A DNA stretch of 64,000 nucleotides from Posidonia oceanica (Eukaryota > Streptophyta > Magnoliopsida > Alismatales > Posidoniaceae): the NCBI GenBank assembly GCA_037176725.1, contig JAZBRS010000060.1, positions 54,030,001 to 54,094,000 of the forward strand. The letters are read 5' to 3'. Positions within the stretch are counted from its first letter, which is position 1. Each line of letters starts with the position of its first letter. Below are positions 46,401 through 57,890 of the stretch, piece by piece. The notes below the pieces were generated by a model. It was not told the origin of the DNA, ran no database searches, and worked only from the letters and a program-made list of their open reading frames with translations. A program made the position numbers and the translations under genes.

Positions 46401-47519
46401 AGATGGTCATAGAGCCAGATGCTCCTGCACTGCTTAAGCAAGCAAGAAGCCGACACCCTAATGCTCCAAGTTCATGCAGGGACTTGTGGTCCGCATATGA
46501 ATGGAGTGCTGCTGGCCAAGAAGATAATGTTGCAAGGCTACTTCTGGTCAAGCATGGAGGCAAACTGCTGCCAGTTTGTGCGTAGATGCCACAATTGCCA
46601 GATCCATGGTAATCTTATGCACGCTCCCCTGCAGGAATTGCACAGCATGTCCTCGCCTTAGCCTTTCTCCACCTGGAGGATTGATGTCATTGGCGCTATA
46701 CACCCTGCTGCATCGAATGGTCATTGCTTCATTCTGGTAGCAATAGATTATTTCACTAAGTGGGTGGAAGCAACCTCCTACAAGGCGATCACAGCTGCGG
46801 TGATAGAGCGGTTTATCAGAAACAACATTGTCACCCGATATCGGGTCCCGCATGCAATTATCTCTGACAACGGCTCAAACTTTGTTGCAAAGAGGATCGA
46901 GGAGTACCTACAGAAGCACCAGATCAAGCATCATAGATCCTCACCATATTGGTCGTAGATGAATGGAGCAGTGGAGTCTGCCAACAAAAATATTGTGAAG
47001 ATAATGAAGAAAATGGCAGAAACCCACAAAGACTGGCATGATAAGCTCCCGTACGCACTCTAGGCGTACAGAACCTCAGTGCAGACCTTGACAGCAGCCA
47101 CCCCGTATTCATTGGCATATGGCATGGAGGCAATGCTGCCTGTCGAAGTGGAGATCCCTTCGCTGCAAATCCTACGAGAAGCAGAGCTGGAAGAAGCAGA
47201 ATGGGTCAAGGACCGCTGCGCCCAGCTCAACCTGATTGACGAGTGCAGATTGCAAGCAATGCACAATGCTCGCTGCTACCAGAGGTGGATGACAAGAGCA
47301 TACCTGAAGAAGGTGCGGCCTAGGAGCTTCCAACCAGGAGACCTCATCTTGCAAGCCATTCACTTGCCAGACAGTCGAGGCAAATTCCGACCTAACTAGC
47401 ATGGCCCCTTTGTGGTGAGACATGCATTCTCAGGCGGCGCAGCAATTCTTGAGGATATAGACCAGACTGGGCAATCAGAGATGGTCAATGCTTGCTATCT
47501 GAAGAAATACTATCAGTAG
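40491..47519 (+). pseudogene. gag-pol: Element E gag-pro-pol remnant (16 premature stops, Gag core deleted)
   Basis: Start: ATG at 40491. The Gag N-terminus runs to about 41290 and then jumps to the Pro-rich region before protease, so the capsid core and knuckle present in C (12250-14040) are missing. A 1-bp deletion near 41900 shifts the protease frame just before the active site. RT with YVDD (44927-44938) and the Ty3-type RNase H follow. A deletion near 45870 removes part of the second RNase H. Integrase then runs to TAG at 47517. Premature TAGs: 40983, 42695, 42770, 43211, 43430, 43700, 43838, 44501, 45521, 46224, 46410, 46659, 46956, 47061, 47397; one TGA at 45683; no TAA. Where C aligns it mostly has CAG or TGG. 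Confidence 0.92.
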
Positions 47520-48868
47520 TCCAGCCCTTGCCTTACAGAACGTTCTTCCTCATCCCGTTCCTTGCATTTCTTTCTCCTTGTACATTCTTCTGCATTCCAA
47601 TTGTGCCCCCTGCATTCTCGCACTCTCTGCATATATCCCTGCATTTCAACCTTCTTTCAGCATATCTCAAGCAAAAAATCAAAAATTCCCAGCAAAAATC
47701 ATGCATTGCATTTGGCCTGATGATGAAATCGGATGTGCTTGCCTGCTATGGAAGGAGTCTACCCTACCTCACCTGACACTACTTAGGCGTCTTAGCTAGT
47801 GAGGGAGCCACCTTTCAAATGAGAACAGGCAAAATAACCAAATCCCTTAGGACTTGCACCTCCCGAGGGAGATAAAATGCTAGGGCGTAAGCAAGTGTGA
47901 GCCATAAAAGAATATGTCTGAGCATGGGCATGAAAGAAAAAGCAAATAGAAGGCGAAGGCAGAAGTAGGCCCTAGAGATAGAGGCGTGTAGCATAACCCT
48001 GTCCCTCCGAACTGCTTCGGAGATGGTCCACCATTTTGCACCTGGGAGCCTCAAACCCACCTCAAAACCCTAGCGCCCATTACCTCTAAGCCAGGAATGG
48101 CAGAAGCTTGCCAAAAAAAGGAAAAAGAACAAAAGAGAAAGGAAAAGAAAGCAAAAAAAGAAGAAACAAGAAAAAAGGAGGAAGACAAAAGTCAACTCTA
48201 GAAAAGGAAAAAAAGCAAGCAGCACAATCCCATCCCTTTACCCTTCTTAGAGAGAGACTAAAGTTTGCGCCTAGGGAATCCACAATTTCTGCGAAGCCTT
48301 TAAACCCATCAAGGCCTACCAAGCAGCTCCCCAGCTTCAACCAGGTGCCCATTACCTCTATGTTAGGGATAGGGGAAACCTACTTGCCTATGAGGGAGCA
48401 AAAAGAAGCAAAACGAGTAGGTGTAGGTCCTTGGGAGTTTGGCTTGGAGCCTGTCCTCAATACCCACCACCCACACTGCAAATAACCCTTTCCTGAGTGC
48501 CACCAGTAAGTTAAGAGTTTGAGTAGAGTCCAGTGAGTTGGGGACCCCTCTCTTCCTCTACAGCAGGCACTAAGCACTCCATATACTTAGGGCTACAGCA
48601 TATAAGCAAGAATCATGCATATATTTACAGCATCTACCATAAATCATGCACATATCTACGCATACCGAGCATAAACCATGCATGCATGCACAGCATGAGT
48701 CATTCCTTCCCTTCTATCTTCCTGCTCTGCAAAACTTGGCCCGGCGTTGAGACAGTACTTCTACCAAGCATGCGTCGACCTTCTTCAAGCTGCATCGGTC
48801 CAGACTGCAACCTTTGGTCACAGGTACCCGACTTTTCTGCACCAACAGCCTGCACTTTCTCTCCTGCA
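47520..48868 (+). other. Spacer between pol and extra ORF, element E
   Basis: No gene required. It shares with C the phrase ending in GTGAGGGAGCC (GT at 47799), an A/G-rich tract (48100-48220) and the acceptor-like CTTCCTCTACAG ending at 48563. The reading frame of the downstream ORF is open back to 48533, but its homologous ATG is at 48869. Confidence 0.55.
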
Positions 48869-50098
48869 ATGGGTTATCCTACTCTGGTCACCCCCATGCA
48901 CTGCTCAGATGTCCTGCGAGAGTGGGTCGGCAAACTCACTGAAGCCGACCGCGAGAAGCTGCGCACATGGGGTATTCCCTCCAAGCTTTTGAAGGCAACA
49001 GACATTGAAGTGAGCCGGCATCTCCTATGCGCTACAGCAAGGTTCTGGAAGCCAGTGCATCATGTCTTCCGCTTTAGTAGGATGGAGCTGACTCCTACGT
49101 TGGAGGAGGTGCACTGGATCTGCGGCTTCTCTAAGATTATGGGACCTCCAGTCTTTGTGAGGCGCGACGGGTACACTACGGTCCTAAGCCAGCTGACTGG
49201 GCTCTCTGCCAAAGGCTGCCAGCAAAGGTTAATCTGCACCAGCGGGCCCACGCCCCTACTTCACCTAGCATATTTTGATATAGTCATGGAAAAGTGTGCT
49301 GAACTCGGAGACGAACTGTGGCTTCGGGGATTCGTCACCCGCTTTCTGGGCGAACTCATCTTCACGCATGGTCGGATGACAGTTGCAATCGAAATTGTTG
49401 AGATTGCACTTGCAGTGGTGACCCGGCAGATCGACTTGGCACCAGTCATCCTTGCAGAAACATACCGCGGGTTGGACCGCATTGTACACCGCTGCTGCCA
49501 GTTCCACGGCTGCGGAGTGCTTGTGCAGATCTGGCTAGCTACACACCTGGAGATGGACTTATTGTGCCCTCAGAGGCATGCCATTGAAACATACTGCAGC
49601 AGTGGTCATGCAAGGACTATCAAGAGCGTGCTAGAGGAGTACCAGAAGCTATCTGAGCTGACAGATGATGCAGTAACTTGGCGAATCATCCCATCCACAG
49701 CTGAACCCTTCACTGTCTTCTTCGATGCTCGTGACACGCGACTCGTGGTGCTGCTAGGACTCACTGGGGGTGTGGAGTACCACCCTATCTGGGTCATGTG
49801 GCAGTTTGGCTACCGGCAGGGCGCCTTTATTGATAGCACCGTGCCCAGGCTCATGCAGACTTACCCCTTCAGCACAACAGCATCCACAACAGTACTAGCA
49901 GACTTGTTGCGGCACGGGGTCAAGTCTACAGACATCACAGTTGTGAAGAGCTCAAGATGTACTTCTGAGTATGTCACTGAGGTGCAGGGACTCTGGCCCC
50001 TCAACGAGATTCCTCCTGCCGCCCCCAGTTTCCTGACTTTTGCAAAGCAAAGAAGGCTCGACTTAGCTAGGCGTCTATGCAGTTGTTTGTCTGTATAG
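48869..50098 (+). CDS. Element E extra ORF, plant-mobile-domain-like protein (intact, 409 aa)
   Basis: Open from the ATG aligned with C's (21704) to TAG at 50096, with no break, although the neighbouring gag-pol carries 16 stops. It is similar to C's extra ORF throughout. Recognisable blocks: L-R-E-W-V near residue 15, W-G-I-P-S-K-L-L, R-H-L-L-C-A-T-A-R-F-W-K-P, L-T-P-T-L-E-E-V, then L-W-L-R-G-F and a conserved second half with F-G-Y-R-Q-G-A-F. The first blocks resemble plant mobile domain (PMD/MAIN-like) proteins, which act in gene and transposon silencing in Arabidopsis; whether this one does is unknown. No zinc-binding, helicase, DDE or membrane motif is visible. It may be expressed from a spliced transcript (47799-48563 candidate intron). 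Confidence 0.82.
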   Translation: MGYPTLVTPMHCSDVLREWVGKLTEADREKLRTWGIPSKLLKATDIEVSRHLLCATARFWKPVHHVFRFSRMELTPTLEEVHWICGFSKIMGPPVFVRRDGYTTVLSQLTGLSAKGCQQRLICTSGPTPLLHLAYFDIVMEKCAELGDELWLRGFVTRFLGELIFTHGRMTVAIEIVEIALAVVTRQIDLAPVILAETYRGLDRIVHRCCQFHGCGVLVQIWLATHLEMDLLCPQRHAIETYCSSGHARTIKSVLEEYQKLSELTDDAVTWRIIPSTAEPFTVFFDARDTRLVVLLGLTGGVEYHPIWVMWQFGYRQGAFIDSTVPRLMQTYPFSTTASTTVLADLLRHGVKSTDITVVKSSRCTSEYVTEVQGLWPLNEIPPAAPSFLTFAKQRRLDLARRLCSCLSV

Positions 50099-50599
50099 CT
50101 TTCCTTGAGGCATGTTGTACCTTTTGGCCTACCAAAGTCGTGTAACCAAAGATTCACTCAATAGAAAGACGTTTCACACCATTTGTTTGTGTTGCATGCC
50201 TTGCCTATTGCATATCCCTTCCTGCCAGGATGTTGCAAGACCCTCATCAAGCACTTCAAAGCATTAGCCCATGCAAGCAGCCTAGAGCGGCCCCGCAAGA
50301 GATCTAGAGTAGTTCCCCCGCAAGCACCATGCAACCTGCAGCCTCAGCAAGGGAGTTGCAACAAAGCTTCCCCTGCAGTCAACATGCACACAAGAACCTC
50401 TACAGACCCATGCATCGCTGCAACCGCCTTCGCCTAGATTGCTCTAGGCTGGCACCCCCAACTGCTCGTTTGGCAAATGCGTTAGTTTTGTCTGCATTTT
50501 CCTTGCTTTCAATACTAAGGGTGCTCCGGTTGTCCCTTGGCATCATCCCTGATACCAGGGGCATCTTTTTTAACTGCTCTCTAGTATCGCTCTCTCCCT
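50099..50599 (+). other. Start of E's 3' UTR
   Basis: No gene. It includes a copy of the shared hairpin at 50534-50561 (CCCTTGGCATC with GATACCAGGG, one mismatch and one G-T pair) followed by GCATCTTTTT as in the other elements. Confidence 0.6.
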
Positions 50600-52200
50600 T
50601 TCTTTTCCTGCTTGCTTCCTCGGGTGAGGACAAGCTCTTTTCCTTTCCTGCTTGCTTCCTCGGGCGAGGACAAGCCTTTTTCTTTTTTACGTGACTCCGC
50701 TCCATGCTGACGGGGTCCTGCTTGCTTGCTTCCTCGGGCAAGGACAAGCCTCTTTCTACTGCCCCTCCTGCTTGCTTCCTCAGGCGAGGACAAGCCTTCT
50801 TTCCTTTCTTGCTTGTTTCCTCGGGCGATGACAAGCCTTTTTTAGCTCTTCTTGGACTCCACTCCATGCGGACGGAGTCCCACCTGCTTGCTTCCTCAGG
50901 CGAGGACAAGCCCAGCTTGGCTCTATGCAGACAGACCCCCCTCCTGTTTCCTCGGGCGAGGATCAAGCCCGCTTGCTTCCTCGAGCAAGGACAAGCCTTG
51001 GGCAGCTCCGCGTGGATGGAGTTTCCTTGTTTCTTCGGGCGAGGATCACGCCCGCTTATTCTTCGGCCGAAGATAAGTGTATGCGCTCCCTGTTTGCTTC
51101 CTCAGGCAAGGACAAGCTCTTCTCGGACCCCGTATGCTCGGAGTCCTGCCCTATATCCTCGTGTGAGGATCAGCCCTTGCATGGCCTAGCTCCGTGCGGA
51201 CGATGCCCATGCTTGCCCTCCTCCTTTCTTTTCCTGCTTGTCTTCGGGCGAGGACAAGCCTTTTTCCTTTCTTGCCTGTCCTTGGGTGAGGACCAGCCTT
51301 TTTCCTTTTCGCGTGACTCCGCTCCGTGCAGACGGGGTCCTACTCGCTTGCTTCCTCGGGCGAGGACAAGCCTCTTTCTTCTTCCCCTCCTGCTTGTTTC
51401 CTCAAGTGAGGACAAGTCTTTTTCCTTTCTTGCTCGCTTCCTCGTGCGAGGATGAGCCCCCTACGACTTCGCTCCGTGTGGACGAAGTCCCTCCTGTTTC
51501 CTCAGGCGAGGATCAGGCCCGCTTGCTTCCCTGGCTGGGGACGAGCCCCTGGGTGACTTCGCTCTGTACGGATGAAGTCCCCTAATTGTCCTCTTGGGTG
51601 AGGATCAGACTACTGCTTGCTTCCTCGTACGAGGACAAGCCCCCTTCGGATTCCGTCCACGCGGAATCCCCTGCTTGCTTCCTCGGGCGAGGACAAGCCT
51701 TTGCCGTCTTCGTCCACACAGAGACCGTGCTTGCTTCCTCGGGCGAGGACAAGCTCTTCTCGATCCCCGTATGCTCAGAGTCCTGCCTTGTATCCTCGTG
51801 CGAGGATCAACCCTTGCGTGGCTTCGCTCCGTGTGGACAATGGCCACGCTTGCCTGCCCCCTTTCTTTTCTTGCTTGCTTCCTCAGGCGAGGGCAAGCTC
51901 TTCTCAGACCCCGTATGCTCGGAGTCCTGCCCTATATCCTCGTGTGAGCATCAGCCCTTGCGTGGCTTCACTTCGTGCGGACGATGCCCACGTTTGCTTG
52001 CCCCCTTTCTTTTCTTGCTTGCTTCCTCAAGCGAGGACAAGCTCTTCTCGAACCCCGTATGCTTGGAGTCCTGCCCTGTATCCTCGTGCGAGGATCAGCC
52101 CTTGCATGGCTTCGTTCTGTGCGGACGACGCCCACGCTTGCCTTCCCCCTTTCTCTTTCTTGCTTGTTTCCTCAAGCGAGGACAAGCTGCTTCTATTCCC
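50600..52200 (+). repeat. Hairpin array in E's 3' UTR
   Basis: About 30 units of two alternating hairpins. Type 1: GCTTG + TCCTC, loop GGGC, GAGGA + CAAGC (for example 50650-50675; perfect palindrome TCCTCGTACGAGGA at 51622-51635). Type 2: GGACTCC/GGAGTCC (50854-50880), GACTTCG/CGAAGTC (51465-51489), GGATTCC/GGAATCC (51648-51669). The changes are paired. Several frames stay open here for 100-230 codons only because the repeats lack stops; I do not call proteins. Confidence 0.88.
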
Positions 52201-52639
52201 CTGCGGGCTGGCAACCTTAACTGCTCGGTCGACAGCTGTCCAATTGTCTACCCTTTTTGCTTGCTAGGCTAGCAGCCCTAACTGCTCGGATGCCAAGCCC
52301 GTCAATCGTGTCAGGCGTCCCTTTTGTGAGCTCGGACTAATCACCAAACTCATTCATTGCATTACAGCTTTCTTTGCATCCCTTCTGCATCAGCACCGCA
52401 TTCTTTTACTAACAGCATTGCATGATAAATAGCTGCATCGACATGCATTGCATCTGCACTGGCACGCATTGCATCAGCATCTGCGTTCGCATCTGCATCT
52501 GTATTGTGGCTTTGAGTCATGTTTTCTGGTATCCTCTGGGTGAATGACTCATGCCTATAGTAATTTTGCGCTCCTCCCAGCGTCAAGTAGGGTGTCTTGT
52601 CAACCCTGAGCAGTGGTCTCGCTACGCTTGACCTCGCTC
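52201..52639 (+). other. End of E's 3' UTR with pre-LTR block
   Basis: GGCTGGCAACC and AACTGCTCGG words, then a GCATCTGCA-rich stretch (52430-52505), then the conserved block with GTCAACCCTGAG. No gene. Confidence 0.65.
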
Positions 52640-52652
52640 AAGGAGGGGCATC
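52640..52652 (+). promoter_or_regulatory. Polypurine tract of element E
   Basis: AAGGAGGGG followed by CATC and the LTR start TG. Confidence 0.85.
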
Positions 52653-55600
52653 TGTAGACACCCCATTCTGACAGCCTGGAAGTTGGTTGTTTTCTCTTGC
52701 AAGCTCGTGTGGACTCTGGAATGGCACTTTTATTTTTCTAGCCCTTTTCTAACCCATTTCCAAGCCCAAAACCTCGCCTAAACCTTAAAAGCCTTAACCC
52801 AAACCTTTTTGCAATTTTTAAAACATTTCTAAGCCCAAGCCCAAGCCCATTTACAGCTTTTGCCAACTGAGCACGTTGTACGCTGGCATAGGCAGTGTCC
52901 AACGTTGGACGCGCCCTGTGCTAGCGTCCAACGTTGGACGCCTTCTGCTCCAGCGTCCAACGGCTCGGTTGCAGCGGTGGCTGCTCCGCCCCCTTCGGCT
53001 CACTGCCCATCCACTCCACTGCCTCCCCGCACTTACTACCCATCCCCTCTCGCACTCCAGGCCACCCACTACTGTCCAAGGTCGAGTTACTAGCCATCCC
53101 CTCCTCCCCAGCACCGATTCCGCTCTCTCCTGCCCTCACTGCCACCTGCTGACTTCAGCCGCCCATGCCTGCCACCACCGCGACTTCGTCAACCTTCTAA
53201 CGAAGCCCACGCCTCCTCCTGACAACCCACATGGCCTCCACACACCCAGAAGCTCCTGCCATCACCTGCAAGCTTGCCAATTTCCTCTGCAAACCTTGAC
53301 TGCCAGCACTAGAACCCATGCTCCAGCGGAACAAAACCGCAAGTTCATGTCCCTCCAGCACTCACCACACGAAGCCCAGAGAGAATTCGCCACCTCCAGA
53401 GCGTAGAGCGATCATCCCTCTCCGTCCGCGACCTTTCACTGACCCTTTTGGTGCCTCCAGCAGCTCACACGACCTCGCCGAAGTAGCCTCTGCTGCAACA
53501 TCCGCAACACCGGTGACCAAGGTGGAACCCCAATTCCAGGCCGTCAAAAGGTAAGTTCTCCATCCCCTAGGCTCATGCATGCTAGGTAGCTTGTGTCCAT
53601 ACATTTCACGAAGTTTTGAATCCTTTTGGCTGCGATTTGTGGCCAGAAGGGAGTTCAGTGTGTTGGACGCAGCAACTGGTGCATCCAACGTTGGACGCGG
53701 CATAGGCCAGTGTCCAACACCCTGCTTTCCTTAGCTTTTGTTCTGATGCTTTCCATGCTCTATTGTTAGCTTGTTTCTGCAAGTTTGTGTTGCATGCCTC
53801 CTTTATACATTATTGATGCTATGCCATGCCTGTATCCATGCTTTGATCCATGCCTAAGTCTTTTTGCATGATTTAAGTCAGCTTGCTTCCTGCTTGCGTT
53901 GGACGCTTGGGTGAGCTGCGTCCAACGTTGGATGCGAGTTCGCCTAGCGTCCAACACCTCTGTTAGCTGTAGCTTGCTGCTATGCTTACACTATGTCTTT
54001 ATTTGATATTGGCTTATGATCCATGCTTGCTTAGAGATGCCTGGCCCCTATGGCAACCAAGCGTAGGTTTGCTAGGTCCTTTAAATTGCATGCCTTCTTT
54101 CTGCAAGTTTAATCCTTTATTTCCATGCTTGCTCTCTTTCTATTTGCTTTTCTTGGATTAAATGCTTGCTGTGGATGTTATTTTTGCTCTGGCATGTCTT
54201 AGTAGTTTGCATGCATATAGGTGGGGTTTAGAGCTGAGCTCCCCCTTAGCACAGGTAGGTCCGCATGCTGTGGTCGTTGGACACCAGAGGCTTCAGCGTC
54301 CAATGTTGGACGCTGCTGCCTCCAGTGTCTAACGTCCCAGCTCCTCATTTTGTTGTTTAAAGCTTGCATGATGCTCTGATCTGTTCGCCTACATGTCTCC
54401 TGTGTTTCCATGCATGTTTAGCTTCCTTTGCAACTGTTCTTCAGCCTTCATTAGTTTATTTGCTATTTTATGCAAGTTTTTTGTGTGTTGTGCCTCCCAG
54501 GACGTTGTACGCTGCTGGTGTAGGCGTCCAACATTGGACACCGGCCTAGCTTGCGTCCAACGTTCCGGTTGTGCCTCTGGTAAGGTTTTTTTTTTTTGGT
54601 TCTTTATGCTCCCCTCGCTTGCATGTTTGCCCTATGCTTATCTCCAGTAGCCCAAATGCATGTTCCCTTTTTTTTATTTTTCTTTTGTATGCTTTTTTTT
54701 TCCTTTTTTCTCTCTGGCCTGTGTTAGACGCCTGTCCCTCTGGCGTCTAACGTTGGACGCTGTGTCCAGGGGCGTCCAACACTCTGCTTGCTTTGATCTT
54801 TGATCCTAACTTGCTCTTTGCTCTAATTCCTCTTTCGATCCTCTGTCATGTTAGCTCTGTGTGCCTTGCACCCATTTATTTGCATTTCTACATCTGTACT
54901 GCATCCATATAGTTAGAATGCATCGTTTTCTGAAAATCCGCATGTTGTCTGCCTCCAGCAGGTGTTGGACGCCAGCAATGGCTGTGTCCAATGTTGGATG
55001 CCGCTATTGCCAACGTCCAACGCTTGCAGTAGGTTGGACTTGATTTTAAAATGCTGATTTTACTTTGTTCGCCGTTTTTCGCATTTTATTGCTTCTTATG
55101 CCTGTTGCCACCCCTATGCATGCTGCCTAGTCTCTGTTTTGTTTTTTTCTTCTCGCTCTTACATCGTTTTCCACGTTTTCGCCACATTTTCCATGCCTTT
55201 GCCTCATTTTCAGTGCCTTCACCTCGTTTTTCGTGCCTTGCATCGTTTTCCTCGCCCTACATCGTTTTCCGCGCCCATGCATCGTTTTCTGTGCCTTGCA
55301 TCGTTTTTCGCATTTCGCACTGTTTTCTGCACCCGCCTTGCTTCATTGCTTGCATGTCATTTGCATTGCCTAGTTTTCCCCGCAGCTTTATTTTATCACT
55401 TGCATCTGCATTAGGGCTATGATGCTTACTGCATAGGAGTTCTCACGAACCAGGGTCCGCCCAGTTCGAAACACTAGCAGCGTTGCTGAGCACATAGATA
55501 GCACGTTTATTTCCCATGCATAGCAGGTAGACATTCATTGCATTTAGGCATTAGGCTAGCAATTCCCTGCATTAGCGCGAGATTGCCTAAGAAAGATCGA

Positions 55601-55995
55601 CTCTCGGACGTATCGGGGTGCCTAACACCTTCCCCGTGCGTAACAGGAATCCTTACCCATTCTCTTGGCTCGCATCAACCTTTCCTTTATCCTAGGCTCG
55701 AGTCATAGCATAGCATAGCATAGTGTTGCTTAGCATTGCATTGCATCCCCTTGCCCCCTCCTTGCATCTGGTTTTGCATGTCTTTTCATGCATTACCCTC
55801 AGTTTTCCCTGTCTCGTAATTCAATAGACCTGGTGGCGACTCCAATTTGTCTTATCTTTTCTTTTTCTTCTTTTTGCCAGCGTTTCCGAGTCGAGTTTCT
55901 TCCCTCAGATCCCACCGCATATAGTGAGCCTATTTTGATCGGTGCACGTGAGCTTTGGCATCGTACATGGACGATCAGAATTCAGGATTACTACA
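52653..55995 (+). repeat. Element E 3' LTR (3343 bp)
   Basis: Complete LTR, TGTAGACACC to ATTACTACA. Beyond about 55190 it has the part missing from the 5' LTR: CGTTTTCCGTGCC-type minisatellite (55150-55330), U5 block (55585-55705) and PBS-like TGGCGACTCC (55834-55843). It also has one extra palindrome copy near 53915-53945 absent from the 5' LTR, consistent with a deletion between two GTCCAAC half sites there. Confidence 0.92.
52893..55024. repeat. Clusters of the GTCCAAC/GTTGGAC palindrome in E's 3' LTR
   Basis: Same clusters as in the 5' LTR. The perfect 18-bp form GCGTCCAACGTTGGACGC is at 52924-52941. Confidence 0.88.
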
Positions 55996-56000
55996 TAAGG
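55996..56000. repeat. Target-site duplication of element E (right)
   Basis: TAAGG, matching 37405-37409. Confidence 0.9.
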
Positions 56001-57748
56001 AAATGAATGATATGCAATGACTCAAATGGGCATAACTAGATGATCTGCTGCCTGATCTGAATAAACTTATGTTTGAACAAAAATCAATCAACCGAGAAGA
56101 TCTAGATGATTAGATCATGAATATCCAATGGTCTGATCAAAAGTTATTCAGAGATCAAGGGCCAAATGAAACCCATTGATGCAATTGAGGTCAAATTGGG
56201 GGTCTAAATGCAATATGCCCTTGTATGAATGCAATGCAATATGGTTCTACATGCAATAAAACCAATGATGCTAGGAGAAATGCAAGGGACAACATCCAAT
56301 GTCATGAAAGTGCAATGCATGCAATAGTTCAAATATTGAACCTAAATGCAATATAGTAAAATGTTAGACCTAATTGCAATGTCATGAAAAAGATGCAATG
56401 CAATATAGTTAAAGTGCGATAAAAACTAATGATGCAATATAGTAAACAAGTAGGGGCAAAATGCAACATCAGTTAAAAGAATGCATGCAATAGTTTAAAG
56501 ATTGGACTTACATGCAATAAAAATAAACTGCTAGACCTAACCGCAATATTGGAAAAAATGCCATGCATGCAACTATTGGACCTACATGCAATATGGGAAA
56601 CATGCCAGACCTATATGCAATGCAGAAAATTATGAATGCATGCAACAGTTTAAAATTTGGACTAACATGCAATAAAAGTAAACTATTGGATTTAATTACA
56701 AATGCAGAAAAATGTGAAAGCAAGCAACAGTTTAAAATTAGGACTTACATGCAATAAAAATAAACTGTTGGAGGCAATTGCAATGCAGAATAAATATGAA
56801 TGCATGCAATAGTTTAAAATTTGGACTAAGATGCAATAAAAGTAAACTGTTGTATTTAATTTCAATGCAATATGGTTCTTAAATGAAATTAAATGAAAAT
56901 TGAATGCATGCTGGACCTAGATGCAAATAAACTAAATTGCAGGGCTTAAATGCAATGCAATAATGTTTTTAAATGAAATTAAATAAAAATCAAATGCATG
57001 TTGGAACTACATGCAAATAAACTAAATGCAGGACCTAATTGTAATGCAATAAGGTTTTTCAATGAAATTAAATAAAAATCAAATGCATGCTGGACCTACA
57101 TGCAAATAAACTAAATTGCAGGGCTTAAATACAATGTAATAACGTTTTTAAATGAAATTAAATAAAAATCAAATGCATGCTGGACCTAATTGAAATGCAA
57201 TATGGTTTTTAAGTGAAATTAAATAAAAATCAAATGCATGTTGGATCGACATGCAAATAAACTAAATGCAGGACCTAATCGTAATGCAATAATGTTTTAG
57301 AAAAATAAATTTAAATAACTTAAATGCATAGTAACTCTCGAACGGCCGGCGAGGAGTCTGCTGGAGACAGAGACAGGTGGCTCGCTGGAGGTGTGCTCCA
57401 GCCTCGGAGACGGCAGGGCAAGCTCGGGGAAGGTCTGGCGATGCTGTGCAGGCGAAGAAACGACAGGCACAAGTATGGTAGAGGACGTAGTCGATCGTCG
57501 GAGGTGCGTCGAGCGTCGCCGGAGCTGGAGGAGACGTCGACTACAGCGAACCACAGGGCCTCTGGCCAAAATGAAGGGCCAGGAAGCGAGAGGAGGGGAT
57601 TTTGAGGGTGACAGAGGCCTCATCGGGCCATGACGGCACGCAGGACACACCGCTGACGTCAGTGGGTCGCGACAGTCGTCGCTCCGGCCGACAACGGTGC
57701 TGGAGGCCACGGAGGAGTGCTGGCAGAGCTCGGACGAGTTGCTCGACA
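56001..57748 (-). repeat. Element D 3' LTR, proximal (5') part
   Basis: On the minus strand the LTR appears to begin at 57748 with TGTCGAGCAAC after the G-rich run GGTGGGG. This differs from the TGTAGACACC start of the other elements, so the exact start is uncertain. U3 (57320-57748) is GC-rich. The rest is AT-rich and packed with TTGCAT and TAGGTCC words. It resumes at 37409; total LTR length is about 2.5 kb. Confidence 0.75.
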
Positions 57749-57890
57749 CCCCACCGATGCGAGGTCAAGTGTAGCGAGATCGTAACTCAGGGTTGACAAG
57801 ACACCCCACCTGACACCAGTGAGAGCCAGATGTTGCTATTAGCATGAGTCACTTATTCGGCGGATACACCGAAAATCGTGACTCGTTGCC
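57749..57890 (-). other. Pre-LTR block of element D
   Basis: Minus strand: TTCGGTGTATCCGCCGAATA followed by GTCAACCCTGAG, as in A, C and E, then GGTGGGG in place of the usual polypurine tract. Confidence 0.7.

Larger units (their letters stand above)
37410..55995 (+). mobile_element. Element E: 18.6-kb Tat/Ogre-lineage element with internal deletions
   Basis: Bounded by TGTAGACACC (37410) and ...GGATTACTACA (55995) and by the duplication TAAGG. The 5' LTR is truncated: sequence homologous to the last 0.9 kb of the LTR, the PBS and the first part of the leader are missing at about 39940. A second deletion near 41290 removed the Gag capsid core and zinc knuckle. Sixteen premature stops interrupt gag-pol. 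The two LTRs differ by several percent by eye, so it is older than C. It cannot replicate as it stands. Confidence 0.93.

Noticed and set aside
51586..52272. Open frame of 228 codons
   Set aside because: It lies wholly in the hairpin array; overlapping frames are equally open and there is no domain.
55940..55946. End of E's LTR at GGTGCA
   Set aside because: No duplication matches there; TAAGG at 55996-56000 places the end at 55995.
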